Shown: positions 1 to 7,337 of the stretch, one piece after another
How the letters are laid out: each line of letters begins with the position of its first letter
Position numbering within the stretch: position 1 is the stretch's first letter
NCBI GenBank assembly: GCA_963812945.1
Contig: CAWEXD010000008.1
Span: 3,224,001-3,288,000 of the forward strand
DNA from: DASRDR01 sp963812945 [NCBI: uncultured Candidatus Rokubacteria bacterium]
Lineage (GTDB): Bacteria > Methylomirabilota > Methylomirabilia > Rokubacteriales
DNA length: 64,000 nt
Direction of reading: 5' to 3'
Program-made: the position numbers and the translations under genes
The notes under the pieces: generated by a model
Databases searched by the model: none
Told to the model about the DNA's origin: nothing
What the model saw: the letters and a program-made list of their open reading frames with translations, nothing else

Positions 1-1
1 C

Positions 2-307
2 GACGAGAGCGTGCTGGCCTGGGCGCGCGAGCCCTGGGCCTGCGTGATCTTCAACCTGCACGTCGTCCACACGCCGGCCGGCCTCGAGCGCTCCGCGGCG
101 GACTTCCGCCGGTTGATCGACCACGGCCTGCGCTACGGGGGGAGCTACTTCCTGACCTATCATCGCTGGGCGACCCGTCAGCAGGTCGAGGCCGCGCACC
201 CGCGCTTCGTCGAGTTCCTCCGCGCCAAGCGTCGCCACGACCCGGCCGAGCGCTTTCAAAGCGACTGGTACCGGCACTACCGGACGATGTTCGCCGACGC
301 CCTCTGA
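2..307 (+). CDS. FAD-linked oxidase, C-terminal fragment (cut by window edge)
   Basis: The reading frame is open to the left edge, so only about the last 101 residues are present. The tail has the sequence pattern seen at the C terminus of FAD-binding (GlcD/berberine-bridge or aldonolactone type) oxidoreductases: a GGSYFLTYHRWA stretch followed by a KRRHDPAERFQSDWYRHY terminus, where the bound flavin domain normally ends. The substrate cannot be told from this piece. No start codon or cofactor-binding half is visible. The gene ends in TGA about 200 bases before the zinc-ribbon gene, so the two are probably separate transcripts. The family call rests on the terminal motif alone and is moderately sure. 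Confidence 0.6.
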   Translation, partial: DESVLAWAREPWACVIFNLHVVHTPAGLERSAADFRRLIDHGLRYGGSYFLTYHRWATRQQVEAAHPRFVEFLRAKRRHDPAERFQSDWYRHYRTMFADAL

Positions 308-473
308 GCTGGAGACGGTCGCGCCCCGATGCGCTGAGTGGGGTCGCGGGCCGGAGCGCCGGAGCTCAGCCCTCGACGACGCCGCGCGGCCGTCGGAGGA
401 GGTCGAGCGGAGGGCGCTCGGCGACAGCCGGGCGACCCCCGGTAGCCCCTACCCGACCTGGGAAACTTCAATC

Positions 474-502
474 TTGACAATTCCGATGAAGATAGGTAGT
501 TT
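474..502 (+). promoter_or_regulatory. Predicted sigma-70-type promoter giving a leaderless or nearly leaderless mRNA
   Basis: TTGACA at 474-479 and TAGTTT at 497-502 are separated by 17 bases. The -10 box ends only six bases before the ATG at 509, the same distance seen at both Uma2 copies in this window. Transcription would start at or next to the start codon. An AGGTAG at 494-499 could instead act as a ribosome site if transcription starts further upstream. Confidence 0.45.
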
Positions 503-508
503 CCCCTC

Positions 509-715
509 ATGGCCGACGGGAACCTGATCAAGGTCCTGGCGGGGGCCGAGGCCCGGCGCTGCCCCACGTGCCGGACGAAGATCGTCGTGCCCGAGCCCGA
601 CGGCCTCGTCGTGAAGAACGCGGTTCTCCGTGTCAGTGGCAAGACCGGCCGCGCCGCGGCCAAGTGTCCCCGCTGCAAGGGTTGGGTGGAGGTGCCGCTG
701 AACTACCGGGAGTGA
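509..715 (+). CDS. Small zinc-ribbon protein, function unknown
   Basis: A 68-residue protein with two CxxC knuckles, CPTC near residue 18 and CPRC near residue 54, spaced as in single zinc-ribbon modules that bind one zinc ion. Such small ribbons are found in phage Com-like proteins and in many uncharacterised bacterial proteins; no further domain is present, so no reaction can be given. It stands alone between a truncated flavoprotein and a carbonic anhydrase and is followed by a strong hairpin. The ATG at 509 is preceded by AGGTAG and, slightly further, by a consensus-like promoter. The zinc site is visible directly; any nucleic-acid or protein binding role is a guess. Confidence 0.65.
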   Translation: MADGNLIKVLAGAEARRCPTCRTKIVVPEPDGLVVKNAVLRVSGKTGRAAAKCPRCKGWVEVPLNYRE

Positions 716-761
716 TCCGGACCCACGCACCAGCCAGCACGGCGTAAGTCGCACACGAAGA

Positions 762-810
762 CGAAAGCCGAGCGGCGCGGGCCCCCGATGGCCCCTGCCC
801 TCGGCTTTCG
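762..810 (+). terminator. Hairpin after the zinc-ribbon gene
   Basis: A perfect 11-bp inverted repeat, CGAAAGCCGAG at 762-772 and CTCGGCTTTCG at 800-810, with a GC-rich 27-base loop. It lies 46 bases after the stop and before the next gene. There is no T-run, so it is either a non-canonical terminator or a transcript-stabilising end. Confidence 0.5.
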
Positions 811-863
811 CATTTCCAGGCGCCGCGGCCCCTCGAGGGAGCCCGGCAGGAGGAGGACCCGAG

Positions 864-1355
864 ATGAGCGTCACGGACCAGCTGCTGCGGAACAACGAGC
901 ACTACGCCGGCTCCTTCACCAAGGGCGAGCTGCCGCTCCCGCCGGCCAAGGGGGTGGCCGTCGTGGCGTGCATGGACGCGCGGCTCGACCTCCACGAGCT
1001 CCTCGGGCTCGACGAGGGCGACGCCCACGTGATCCGGAACGCCGGCGGCGCGATCACCGAGGACGCAATCCGCTCGCTCGTGATCTCGCAGCGGCTCCTG
1101 GGCACGCGCGAGATCATCCTGATCCACCACTCGGACTGCGGGATGCTGACGTTCGCCGACGAGGCGCTGAAGCGCGACATCCAGGCGGAGACCGGGATCC
1201 GGCCCGCGTTCGCCTTCGAGCCCTTCCCCGATCTCGACGAGGACGTCCGCCAGTCGCTCGCCCGGGTGCGGACGAACCCATTCATTCCCCACCGCAACGA
1301 GGTGCGCGGCTTCGTCTACGACGTGCGGACGGGGCGGCTCCGCGAGGTGAAGTAG
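864..1355 (+). CDS. Beta-class carbonic anhydrase
   Basis: A 163-residue enzyme expected to interconvert carbon dioxide and bicarbonate in the cytoplasm. The zinc ligands of the beta class are all present: Cys36 in the CMDAR motif, with the Asp38-Arg40 dyad, and His89 and Cys92 in HSDCG. The length fits the short beta-carbonic anhydrases common in Actinobacteria and other soil bacteria. The ATG has a strong GGAGGAGG site 5-12 bases upstream. It is bracketed by two perfect hairpins and so is probably monocistronic. Odd point: the last 38 or so codons are repeated downstream as a decayed copy at about 1522-1635. Confidence 0.9.
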   Translation: MSVTDQLLRNNEHYAGSFTKGELPLPPAKGVAVVACMDARLDLHELLGLDEGDAHVIRNAGGAITEDAIRSLVISQRLLGTREIILIHHSDCGMLTFADEALKRDIQAETGIRPAFAFEPFPDLDEDVRQSLARVRTNPFIPHRNEVRGFVYDVRTGRLREVK

Positions 1356-1365
1356 CCCCGGACCG

Positions 1366-1415
1366 GGCGAGAGTCCGAGGGGGGTCTGCTCCCCGGCTCC
1401 CCTCGGACTCTCGCC
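1366..1415 (+). terminator. Perfect 17-bp hairpin after carbonic anhydrase
   Basis: Arms at 1366-1382 and 1399-1415 are perfectly complementary over 17 bases with a 16-base loop, starting 10 bases after the stop codon. There is no T-tract, so this is a strong stem of the kind often seen as a terminator in GC-rich genomes. Confidence 0.65.
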
Positions 1416-1521
1416 GGCGGGGCTGTTGACCTGCGGTGTCGGCCCCGCGCACTGGCTCGAACAGGCCGACGCGAGCCCCGGAAATTGCCGCCGGCCCGTG
1501 GAAGCGCCCGCGGACAATCCT

Positions 1522-1639
1522 CAGGTCCGCCAGTCGCTCGCGCGGGTCCGGGCGAACCCGTTCATCCCGCAACGGGACGCAGTGCGCGGCTTCGTCTACG
1601 ACGTCCGGACGGGGCGGCTCGGTGAGGTGAAGTAGCCCC
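1522..1639 (+). pseudogene. Duplicated 3' tail of the carbonic anhydrase gene
   Basis: The open frame from about 1522 to the stop at 1633-1635 encodes a near copy of carbonic anhydrase residues 126-163: both contain VRQSLARVR, NPFIP, VRGFVYDVRTGRL and end EVK. The zinc-binding half is absent, so it cannot be an active enzyme. The match continues through the stop into CCCC. A still shorter 16-base copy (GAGGTGAAGTAGCCCC) occurs at 2515-2530. This is a remnant of a partial tandem duplication, not a gene with its own start site. Confidence 0.75.
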
Positions 1640-1768
1640 ACCGCAGGACACTCCGGCCGGAGGGGGTCTCGACACGGGACCGCGAGCCGGACCGGATACG
1701 ATCAGGTCCTTTTCCAGACACTCGGCTCCACGGCGAAGCACGGCCGAAGTTGCGACAGCGGGCATTTA

Positions 1769-2443
1769 CGCCCGGCGGCGGTCTGGCCTCGTCCTTGCTC
1801 TTTCTTGATCCGATGAAGTCCTCCCGACGCACAGTCGCTGGGCTCGTTCCCCGCCCCTCACGTTGACCCGGCGCTTGCGTGGATCCTACAATCCCGATGT
1901 GAGCGGCGAGCGAGCGGTCCTGACGTACCGTGACTACGAGGCGCTCCCGGCCAACGGCCGGCGGTACGAGCTCCACGACGGCGAGCTCTCCGTGACGCCC
2001 GCGCCGGGCACCCGGCACCAGCGGGTCATCGGAGCAATGTACATCCTCCTGCGGGCTCATGTGAACGATCGTCGACTCGGCGAGGTCTTCCTGTCCCCGG
2101 TCGACTGCATCCTGAGCGACACCACGGTCGTCCAGCCGGATCTCGTGTATCTCGACCCCACGCGCGCGCGTCTCGTGAGCGAGCGGGGCATCGAGGGCCC
2201 GCCCACGCTGGCCGTGGAGATCCTCTCGCCCTCGACCACGACGATCGACCGGAGGCGGAAGCGCCAGCTCTACGCGGACCACGGAATCCCCTTCTACTGG
2301 ATCGTCGATCCCGAGGCGGGCGCGATCGAGGCATACGGCCTCGCCGAGGGCCGATACGCGCTCCTCGCGCGTGTCTCCGGCGGCGGGCCCGTGTCGCTTC
2401 CGCCCTTTCCCGACCTCGCGTTCGCGCCCGACTCGCTCTGGCC
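1769..2443 (+). repeat. Segmental duplication, copy 1 (promoter plus Uma2 gene)
   Basis: About 675 bases that match 3374-4048 along their whole length, including 130 bases of upstream DNA, the promoter and nearly all of the Uma2 coding region. Identity is highest around the promoter and the first 60 codons and lower in the middle. No transposase or terminal inverted repeats are visible, so the mechanism of duplication is unknown. Confidence 0.8.
1863..1892 (+). promoter_or_regulatory. Promoter of Uma2 copy 1, predicted leaderless
   Basis: TTGACC at 1863-1868 and TACAAT at 1887-1892 with an 18-base spacer. The GTG start is at 1899, six bases after the -10 box, with no room for a ribosome-binding site. 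The same arrangement is kept in the paralog at 3468-3497. Confidence 0.65.
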
Positions 2444-2447
2444 CTGA
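1899..2447 (+). CDS. Uma2 family (DUF820) PD-(D/E)XK endonuclease-like protein, copy 1
   Basis: A 182-residue member of the Uma2/DUF820 family, which has the restriction-endonuclease fold; the cellular role of the family is not established. Visible fold residues are Glu24 in YELHDG, Asp81 in QPDLVYLD, Glu107 in VEILSPST and the later YWIVDP strand. I place the start at the GTG at 1899, not the upstream TTG at 1863, because that TTG is part of the -35 box and the paralog keeps the same GTG. The gene stands alone. Its duplicate lies 1.6 kb downstream, on the other side of a gene for a secreted protein on the opposite strand. Confidence 0.8.
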   Translation: MSGERAVLTYRDYEALPANGRRYELHDGELSVTPAPGTRHQRVIGAMYILLRAHVNDRRLGEVFLSPVDCILSDTTVVQPDLVYLDPTRARLVSERGIEGPPTLAVEILSPSTTTIDRRRKRQLYADHGIPFYWIVDPEAGAIEAYGLAEGRYALLARVSGGGPVSLPPFPDLAFAPDSLWP

Positions 2448-2554
2448 CGGGCCCGCCCGGGCCCGCTGGCGCCCTGCTGACTCACGTCGTCAGAGGGTCG
2501 CCGGCGCCTCCGCGGAGGTGAAGTAGCCCCTCGGCTCTATCCCGGAGCGCGCGA

Positions 2555-2980
2555 TCACGGCGTGGTGACGGCAAGCGTCTTGCCGGACATCACAATCTCC
2601 TCCGTCAGCACGGAAGAGGTCCCCTCGCCCGAGATTCGCACCGCCGTGATCTTCACGTCGGACAGCGTGTACGTTGCGACCACCGTGAAGGCGCTGACGT
2701 CGATGATCTCGACTTGGGCGGAGCCGAACTGCTGGCCGACCTCGAGATTGACCAGGCTGCCGGCCGCTACGGCTTTGAGCGTCACCCTCAGCGTGGGCTT
2801 CTCCGAGTCGTCGAACGCGTCGTACGCGCTCGCGTTGCTCAGTTGACCGCCGCCGAGAACGACTCTGAACGTCAGCCCGGCCGCCCCGGCTTCGCTCCCT
2901 CCCATCGCCAGCAGCAAGCCGCCGAGGACCACTGCTACCGCCAACCTCACTCGAGGGCCTTGACCTGTGCCGCGTCTCAT
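2555..2980 (-). CDS. Secreted protein with a possible Hcp-like beta-barrel fold
   Basis: A 141-residue protein. Its N terminus, MRRGTGQGPRVRL followed by a hydrophobic stretch and an Ala-rich end (GSEAGAAG), looks like a cleavable signal peptide, so it is probably exported. The C-terminal half (YTLSDVKITAVRISGEG, then LTEEIVMS) resembles the strand pattern of the Hcp/T6SS tube family, but no other secretion genes are nearby and a signal peptide would be unusual for a true Hcp. The ATG at 2980 is chosen over an upstream in-frame start because GGAGGCGAC sits directly before it. Function unknown; the fold call is tentative. Confidence 0.55.
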   Translation of the reverse strand: MRRGTGQGPRVRLAVAVVLGGLLLAMGGSEAGAAGLTFRVVLGGGQLSNASAYDAFDDSEKPTLRVTLKAVAAGSLVNLEVGQQFGSAQVEIIDVSAFTVVATYTLSDVKITAVRISGEGTSSVLTEEIVMSGKTLAVTTP

Positions 2981-3503
2981 GTCGCCTCCGTTGTCGAGAA
3001 TGAGCTGCGTGATCCACCCCGATGCGAACCACCCCCACGCGCCGCCGGTGCATCGCGCCGAGTCGGGCCCCTGGAAGCGCTCCCCGGATCCGCTGCGGAG
3101 CGCCTCCACCACTCCGCGCACGTTCTTACCCTCGTCGCTGACGGACAACCCTGCCCTCTCCTCTCGGGGGAAGGCAGGGTTGGGGGGGGGCCGAGATGAC
3201 CAGATGATTCAGATCACCGAGTCACTGAGGGTTCACCCCTTGCCCACCGCGCACACACCAGACATGTTTCAGGGATACCTTGTTGTCGGTGCTCACGAAG
3301 CCAGTGTGGAGGTCCACGTACCACGCGTCCTCGGTAACGATGGCGTTGATGGCGAGGGTAGTCGCCGACCTTCCGCCCGGCGGCGCCTGGCCTCGTCCTT
3401 GCTGTTTCCTCGATCCGATGAGGTCCTTTCGACGGACGCTCGCCGTGCCCGTTGCCAGCCAGTCGCGTTGACCCGTCGCCCGCGTGGATCCTACAATCCC
3501 GGT
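2981..3503. other. Gene-poor stretch before Uma2 copy 2
   Basis: No protein with coding character is seen from 2981 to about 3373. A G-run near 3180-3190 is present. The last 130 bases belong to the segmental duplication and carry the promoter of the second Uma2 gene. The long plus-strand frame running through here is only an upstream extension of Uma2 copy 2. Confidence 0.5.
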
Positions 3504-4048
3504 GTGAGCGGCGAGCGGGCGGTCCTGACGTACCGTGACTACGAGGCGCTCCCGGCCGACGGCCGGCGGTACGAGCTCCACGACGGCGAGCTCTCCGTGA
3601 CGCCCGCGCCGGGCACCCGACACCAGCGGGTCAGCAGTGCCCTCTTCTCGATCCTCAAGGGGTACGTCACCGCCCACGGACTCGGCGAGGTGCTCTACGC
3701 CCCGGTCGACGTCATCCTCGCCGACTCGACGATCGTCCAGCCGGATCTCGTCTACCTGGACCCGACGCGGGCCCATCTCGTCAGCGCGCGAGGCATCGAA
3801 GGGCCTCCGACGCTGGCCATCGAGATCCTGTCGCCGTCCACGACGACCATCGACCAGATCACCAAGCACCGGCTCTACCGCCGATTCGGTATCCCGCACT
3901 ACTGGATCGTGGACCCGGAGACCCGGACGATCGAGGCGTACGCACTGGCCGAGGGCAAGTACCGGCGCGCAGCTCGGGTGTCCGGGGGCACTCCGGCGTC
4001 GCTGCCGCCCTTCCCTCACCTCCCCTTGCCTCCGGTCGCGCTCTGGCC
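3374..4048 (+). repeat. Segmental duplication, copy 2 (promoter plus Uma2 gene)
   Basis: Second copy of the 675-base unit at 1769-2443. The two copies lie in the same orientation and flank the secreted-protein gene. After 4048 the copies diverge: copy 1 reaches a stop directly, copy 2 does not. Confidence 0.8.
3468..3497 (+). promoter_or_regulatory. Promoter of Uma2 copy 2, predicted leaderless
   Basis: TTGACC at 3468-3473, TACAAT at 3492-3497, spacer 18 bases, and the GTG start six bases after the -10 box. Although the spacer DNA differs at several positions from copy 1, both hexamers and the distance to the start are unchanged. Confidence 0.65.
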
Positions 4049-4151
4049 CCGAGCCCGTCCGCCGGCGGTCGGGCGGACCGGCGCTCGCGCACCCGTGAGG
4101 CGCGGACCCCCTCCCGGGCGGCGGGCGGCCTTGCTAGAATCGTGGCGATAG
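3504..4151 (+). CDS. Uma2 family (DUF820) PD-(D/E)XK endonuclease-like protein, copy 2
   Basis: A 215-residue paralog of the protein at 1899-2447. It keeps the YELHDGELS, QPDLVYLD, IEILSPST and YWIVDP elements, including the acidic residues of the nuclease-like core. It differs from copy 1 mainly in the middle (residues 45-75) and at the end: the ordinary stop after the VALWP terminus is missing, so translation runs on for about 33 Arg/Pro-rich residues of no recognisable domain. That tail probably arose by stop-codon loss. The GTG at 3504 is favoured as start by the conserved leaderless promoter. The target and role of this family are not established. Confidence 0.75.
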   Translation: MSGERAVLTYRDYEALPADGRRYELHDGELSVTPAPGTRHQRVSSALFSILKGYVTAHGLGEVLYAPVDVILADSTIVQPDLVYLDPTRAHLVSARGIEGPPTLAIEILSPSTTTIDQITKHRLYRRFGIPHYWIVDPETRTIEAYALAEGKYRRAARVSGGTPASLPPFPHLPLPPVALWPRARPPAVGRTGARAPVRRGPPPGRRAALLESWR

Positions 4152-4191
4152 CGGTGACGGTCCGGCGTCATTCCGCCCTCGGGAGGGGCCC

Positions 4192-5334
4192 ATGATCCGC
4201 AAGTTCTCCGTGCTCTACGTCGGCCAGATCGAGCTCGACAACATCGGGCGCGACGGGACGCCGGCCGACCAGCGGCGCTACGGCAACGAGCCGGTCGTCG
4301 AGGCCTACCGCTCCATGGTCGACGTCGCGCGGGTCATGGACGACGAGGGCTACTACTGCCTCTGGACGGCCGAGCACCACTTCCAGCGCGAGGGCTACGA
4401 GGTCCTCCCCAACCTGGTCCTGATCGGCACGTACCTCGCCGCGGTGACGCGCCAGCTGAAGCTCGGCTGCGCCTTCAACATCCTCCCGATGTGGCACCCG
4501 CTCCGCCTGGCCGAGGACTACGCGGTGGCGGACATCCTCACGGGCGGGCGCGTCATCATGGGCATCGGCCGCGGCTACCACACGCGGGAGGTCGAGTCAT
4601 TCGGGGCGCCGCTCCTCGACGCGGCGGCGAACCTCGAGATGTTCGAGGAGCAGTTCGAGCTCATGTGGAAGGCGCTCCACGAGGAGCAGTTCTCGCACCG
4701 GGGGAAGTACTACACCGTTCCGCCAGGCGTGAAGTACCGCGGCTACGAGCTGACCGACGTGACCCTGGTCCCCCGCCCGATCCACCGCCCCGTCGAGATC
4801 TGGCAGCCGATCGCGAGCGGCAAGACGATCGACTTCCTGGCCAGGCACAATCTCAAGGGCATGGTGACGCTGAACGGCGAGCGGATCACCGACCAGGTCT
4901 TTCACGCGTACCGCGACGCGTGCGCGCGCCACGGCCGCGAGAAGCGGCTCGGCGAGGACCTCTGCCTCGGCCTCGGGTTCTACATGGCGGCGAACCGCGA
5001 GCAGGCGATCCGCGAGGTCGAGCCGGCCCACGACGAGCGCTACAAGTGGTTCGCCCCGTTCGGCTTCGTGCGCTACGCGGACGAGGAGGGCCGCCCGTGG
5101 GGGACGCCCGGCGCGCCGGCCCGGCCTCCCCTGCTCCGCGAGGGCGTCCAGCAGAAGGCGTGGATGGTGGGCTCGCCCGCCGACTGCATCGCGCTGATCC
5201 GGGAGTACGAGGCGAGGTATCCCGGGCTCGACCAGATCATGCTCCACTGGCCGGAGGGCGTGCCGCCCCGCGCGTTCATGGAGCAGCTGCGCTGGTTCGC
5301 CCGGGACGTGATGCCCGCGTTCCGCGACCGGTGA
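4192..5334 (+). CDS. LLM class flavin-dependent oxidoreductase
   Basis: A 380-residue protein of the bacterial luciferase-like monooxygenase family. These are FMN- or F420-using TIM-barrel enzymes acting on small organics. The family's TAEHHF motif (about residues 61-66) and the GGRVIMGIGRGY segment near residue 120 are present. Substrate is unknown. The ATG has GGGAGGGG upstream. It begins what may be a four-gene co-directional run with the HugZ-like gene 22 bases downstream, which would fit a flavin-linked role, but partnership is inferred only from spacing. A TAGAAT at 4135-4140 could be the -10 box; no good -35 is seen. Confidence 0.85.
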   Translation: MIRKFSVLYVGQIELDNIGRDGTPADQRRYGNEPVVEAYRSMVDVARVMDDEGYYCLWTAEHHFQREGYEVLPNLVLIGTYLAAVTRQLKLGCAFNILPMWHPLRLAEDYAVADILTGGRVIMGIGRGYHTREVESFGAPLLDAAANLEMFEEQFELMWKALHEEQFSHRGKYYTVPPGVKYRGYELTDVTLVPRPIHRPVEIWQPIASGKTIDFLARHNLKGMVTLNGERITDQVFHAYRDACARHGREKRLGEDLCLGLGFYMAANREQAIREVEPAHDERYKWFAPFGFVRYADEEGRPWGTPGAPARPPLLREGVQQKAWMVGSPADCIALIREYEARYPGLDQIMLHWPEGVPPRAFMEQLRWFARDVMPAFRDR

Positions 5335-5356
5335 CGACGACCGTGCGGGTTCGGAC

Positions 5357-6154
5357 GTGAGCCGCCACGCGGGTCCGCCCGCCCACGCGGCGGACCCCGA
5401 CGCGCCGCCGCCCGTCCCCGAGCCGACCTACGCCGAGCGCGCGCGGACCCTCGTGCACCGCGCGCGGACGGGCACCCTGGCGACCGTGTCGCGCCGCCAC
5501 CCCGGACATCCGTTCGCGTCGCTCATGCCCTACGCCCTGGACGGGAGCGGTCGGCCCGTGTTCCTGATCAGCACCATGGCGATCCACACCCAGAACCTGG
5601 CCGCGGACGGACGGGCCAGCCTGTTCGTCGCGGAGCCGGACTGGGCCGGGGATCCCCTGGCGGCCGGGCGGCTCACGCTGATGGGCGTCGTCCGCCCCGT
5701 CCCGACCGACGCGCGGGCGGAGGCGCGAGAGGCGTACCTCGCCCGCCACGCGAACGCCGCCTACTGGGTCGACTTCGAGGACTTCGCGTTCCACCGGCTC
5801 GAGGTCGGCGACCTGTACTTCGTGGGTGGCTTCGCGGCCATGGATTGGATCGACGGGCCGACCTACGGCGCGGCCCGCGTCGACCCCTTGGCCGACGTGG
5901 CGGCGGGAATCCTTGAGCACATGAACAAGGACCACCCCGACGCGCTCGTCGTCTACGCGCGGGCGCTCGGGGGCGCCCCCGACGCGGAGGCGGCCACGAT
6001 GGTCGCCGTCGACCGCCTGGGCTTCCGGCTCCGGGTCCGGACGGGCGGCCGTCTCCACGGCGCGCGGATCGCCTTCCCGGAGGAAGTCACGAGCGCCGAC
6101 GACGCCCGGCGCGTCCTGATCCGGATGCTCCAGGACGCGCGCGGCCGCGCCTGA
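5357..6154 (+). CDS. HugZ-like FMN/heme-binding protein (PNPOx-like plus DUF2470)
   Basis: A 265-residue protein with two parts. Residues about 25-165 match the pyridoxamine-5'-phosphate-oxidase-like split barrel (ARTGTLATVS, HPFASLMPYAL). Residues about 175-262 match the DUF2470 domain (ILEHMNKDHPDALVVYARAL). This pairing is typical of the HugZ family, some members of which degrade haem, while others are uncharacterised FMN proteins. Start is the GTG at 5357; no clear ribosome site is seen, and coupling to the oxidoreductase gene 22 bases upstream is likely. Haem oxygenase activity should not be assumed. Confidence 0.8.
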   Translation: MSRHAGPPAHAADPDAPPPVPEPTYAERARTLVHRARTGTLATVSRRHPGHPFASLMPYALDGSGRPVFLISTMAIHTQNLAADGRASLFVAEPDWAGDPLAAGRLTLMGVVRPVPTDARAEAREAYLARHANAAYWVDFEDFAFHRLEVGDLYFVGGFAAMDWIDGPTYGAARVDPLADVAAGILEHMNKDHPDALVVYARALGGAPDAEAATMVAVDRLGFRLRVRTGGRLHGARIAFPEEVTSADDARRVLIRMLQDARGRA

Positions 6155-6171
6155 CGCCAGCCTCCCCGGCC

Positions 6172-6456
6172 ATGGCTAAGCCCCAGGAGTCCTCGGCCAC
6201 CCTCGCCCGCGCCGTGGCGCACCTGGAGAAGCGTGAGTGGCAGGCCGCCCACGAGATCGTCCAGGACGACAAGTCGGTGCTGGCGGCCTGGCTCCACGGG
6301 ATCGTCCACACGCTCGAGGGCGACCTCGAGAACGCCCGCTACTGGTACCGGCGCGCGCGGCGAGAGTTCCACGGCCCGGAGGCCGTCGCGACGGAGATCG
6401 GGGAGGCTCGCCGCGCGCTGGACAGCGGCGCCCGGCCGGCCAGGGGGACGGCGTGA
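6172..6456 (+). CDS. Small helical protein, function unknown
   Basis: A 94-residue protein with a TPR-like helical pattern: alternating small and aromatic residues in KREWQAAHEIVQ, then a second helix pair ending ARYWYRRARREF. There is no signal peptide or catalytic motif. It lies 17 bases after the HugZ-like gene and its stop overlaps the GTG start of the aldolase gene by four bases (GTGA at 6453-6456), so it is almost surely translated and coupled to the aldolase. I do not recognise a named family. Confidence 0.65.
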   Translation: MAKPQESSATLARAVAHLEKREWQAAHEIVQDDKSVLAAWLHGIVHTLEGDLENARYWYRRARREFHGPEAVATEIGEARRALDSGARPARGTA

Positions 6457-7229
6457 CCGAGAACCGCATGCGGGCCCGCGCGGAGCGGGGCGAGGTGCAG
6501 ATCGGCACCTGGATCACGATGATCCGGACGCCGGGGATCCTGACGCTCCTCCAGGCGGCGGGTCTCGACTTCGCGCGGGTCGACATGGAGCACGGCGCCT
6601 TCTCCATGGAGACGGTCGCCGACATGGCCGCGCTCGCCCGCGCGCTCGATTTCCCGCTCGTGGTCCGCCCACCCGAGGGCAGCCGGGAGTGGATCACGCG
6701 GCTTCTCGACGCCGGCGTGCCGAACCTCCACGTGCCCCAGGTCGACACGCCCGAGCAGGCGGTCCGGGTGGCGCGGGCGGCGCGCTACGCGCCTCTCGGC
6801 GAGCGCGGCATGTACGGCTTCGGCCCGCACACCGGGTACCGGGCGACGCCGGTCACCGAGCACATGGCGTCGACCAACGCGCAGGTGCACGTGACGGTGA
6901 TGCTGGAATCGCGCCAGGCCTTCGAGCGTCTCGACGAGATCGCGGCCGTCCCGGGCGTCGACGCGCTCACGCTCGGACCGTCGGACCTCGCTCAGGACCT
7001 GGGAGTCCTCGGCACGCCCGCCCAGCACGCTGTGATCGACGAGCATCGCCAGCGGCTCGTGGCCGCCGCCCGGCGCCACGGCAAGGGCGTGGCGATGCTG
7101 ACCGACAGCGTGGAGGGCGTGCGCCAGATGATCGCCCTCGGCGCGACCCTGGTGAACTACGCGTCGGACGCGGCGGTCCTCCGGTCGGGCTATGCGTCCG
7201 TCGTCGCCGCCATCCGGCGGCCCCGCTGA
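6453..7229 (+). CDS. HpcH/HpaI family aldolase
   Basis: A 258-residue class II (metal-dependent) aldolase-type TIM barrel. Members cleave or form 2-oxo acids such as 4-hydroxy-2-oxoheptanedioate or 2-dehydro-3-deoxyglucarate. Family elements seen are the DMEHGAF motif near residue 43, an Arg-Pro strand then HVPQVDTPEQA where a metal-ligand segment lies, and TLGPSDLAQDLG near residue 175. I start at GTG 6453 because it overlaps the upstream stop and has AGGGGGAC before it; ATG 6468 is an alternative. A frame extending upstream to 6237 is only overlap with the previous gene. The exact substrate is unknown. Confidence 0.85.
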   Translation: MTENRMRARAERGEVQIGTWITMIRTPGILTLLQAAGLDFARVDMEHGAFSMETVADMAALARALDFPLVVRPPEGSREWITRLLDAGVPNLHVPQVDTPEQAVRVARAARYAPLGERGMYGFGPHTGYRATPVTEHMASTNAQVHVTVMLESRQAFERLDEIAAVPGVDALTLGPSDLAQDLGVLGTPAQHAVIDEHRQRLVAAARRHGKGVAMLTDSVEGVRQMIALGATLVNYASDAAVLRSGYASVVAAIRRPR

Positions 7230-7252
7230 GCGCCCCGCCGCAACGCGGCACC

Positions 7253-7267
7253 GGCGGCGAGGCCGCC
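7253..7267. terminator. Short hairpin between convergent genes
   Basis: GGCGGC at 7253-7258 and GCCGCC at 7262-7267 form a tight stem between the convergent aldolase and kinase genes. There is no T-run on either side, so the terminator role is weakly supported. Confidence 0.25.
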
Positions 7268-7337
7268 CGTCACGGGCCCTCCGGTCGCCGATACGGGAGG
7301 GGGACGTACTCGACCGACGGTCCGTGCGACGCCGCGA

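Noticed and set aside
2555-2980. Evidence for a type VI secretion system
   Set aside because: Only one Hcp-like protein, and it has a signal peptide; none of the other T6SS genes are in the window.
1769-4048. Duplicated blocks as a composite transposon or insertion sequence
   Set aside because: No transposase gene, terminal inverted repeats or target-site duplication can be seen.
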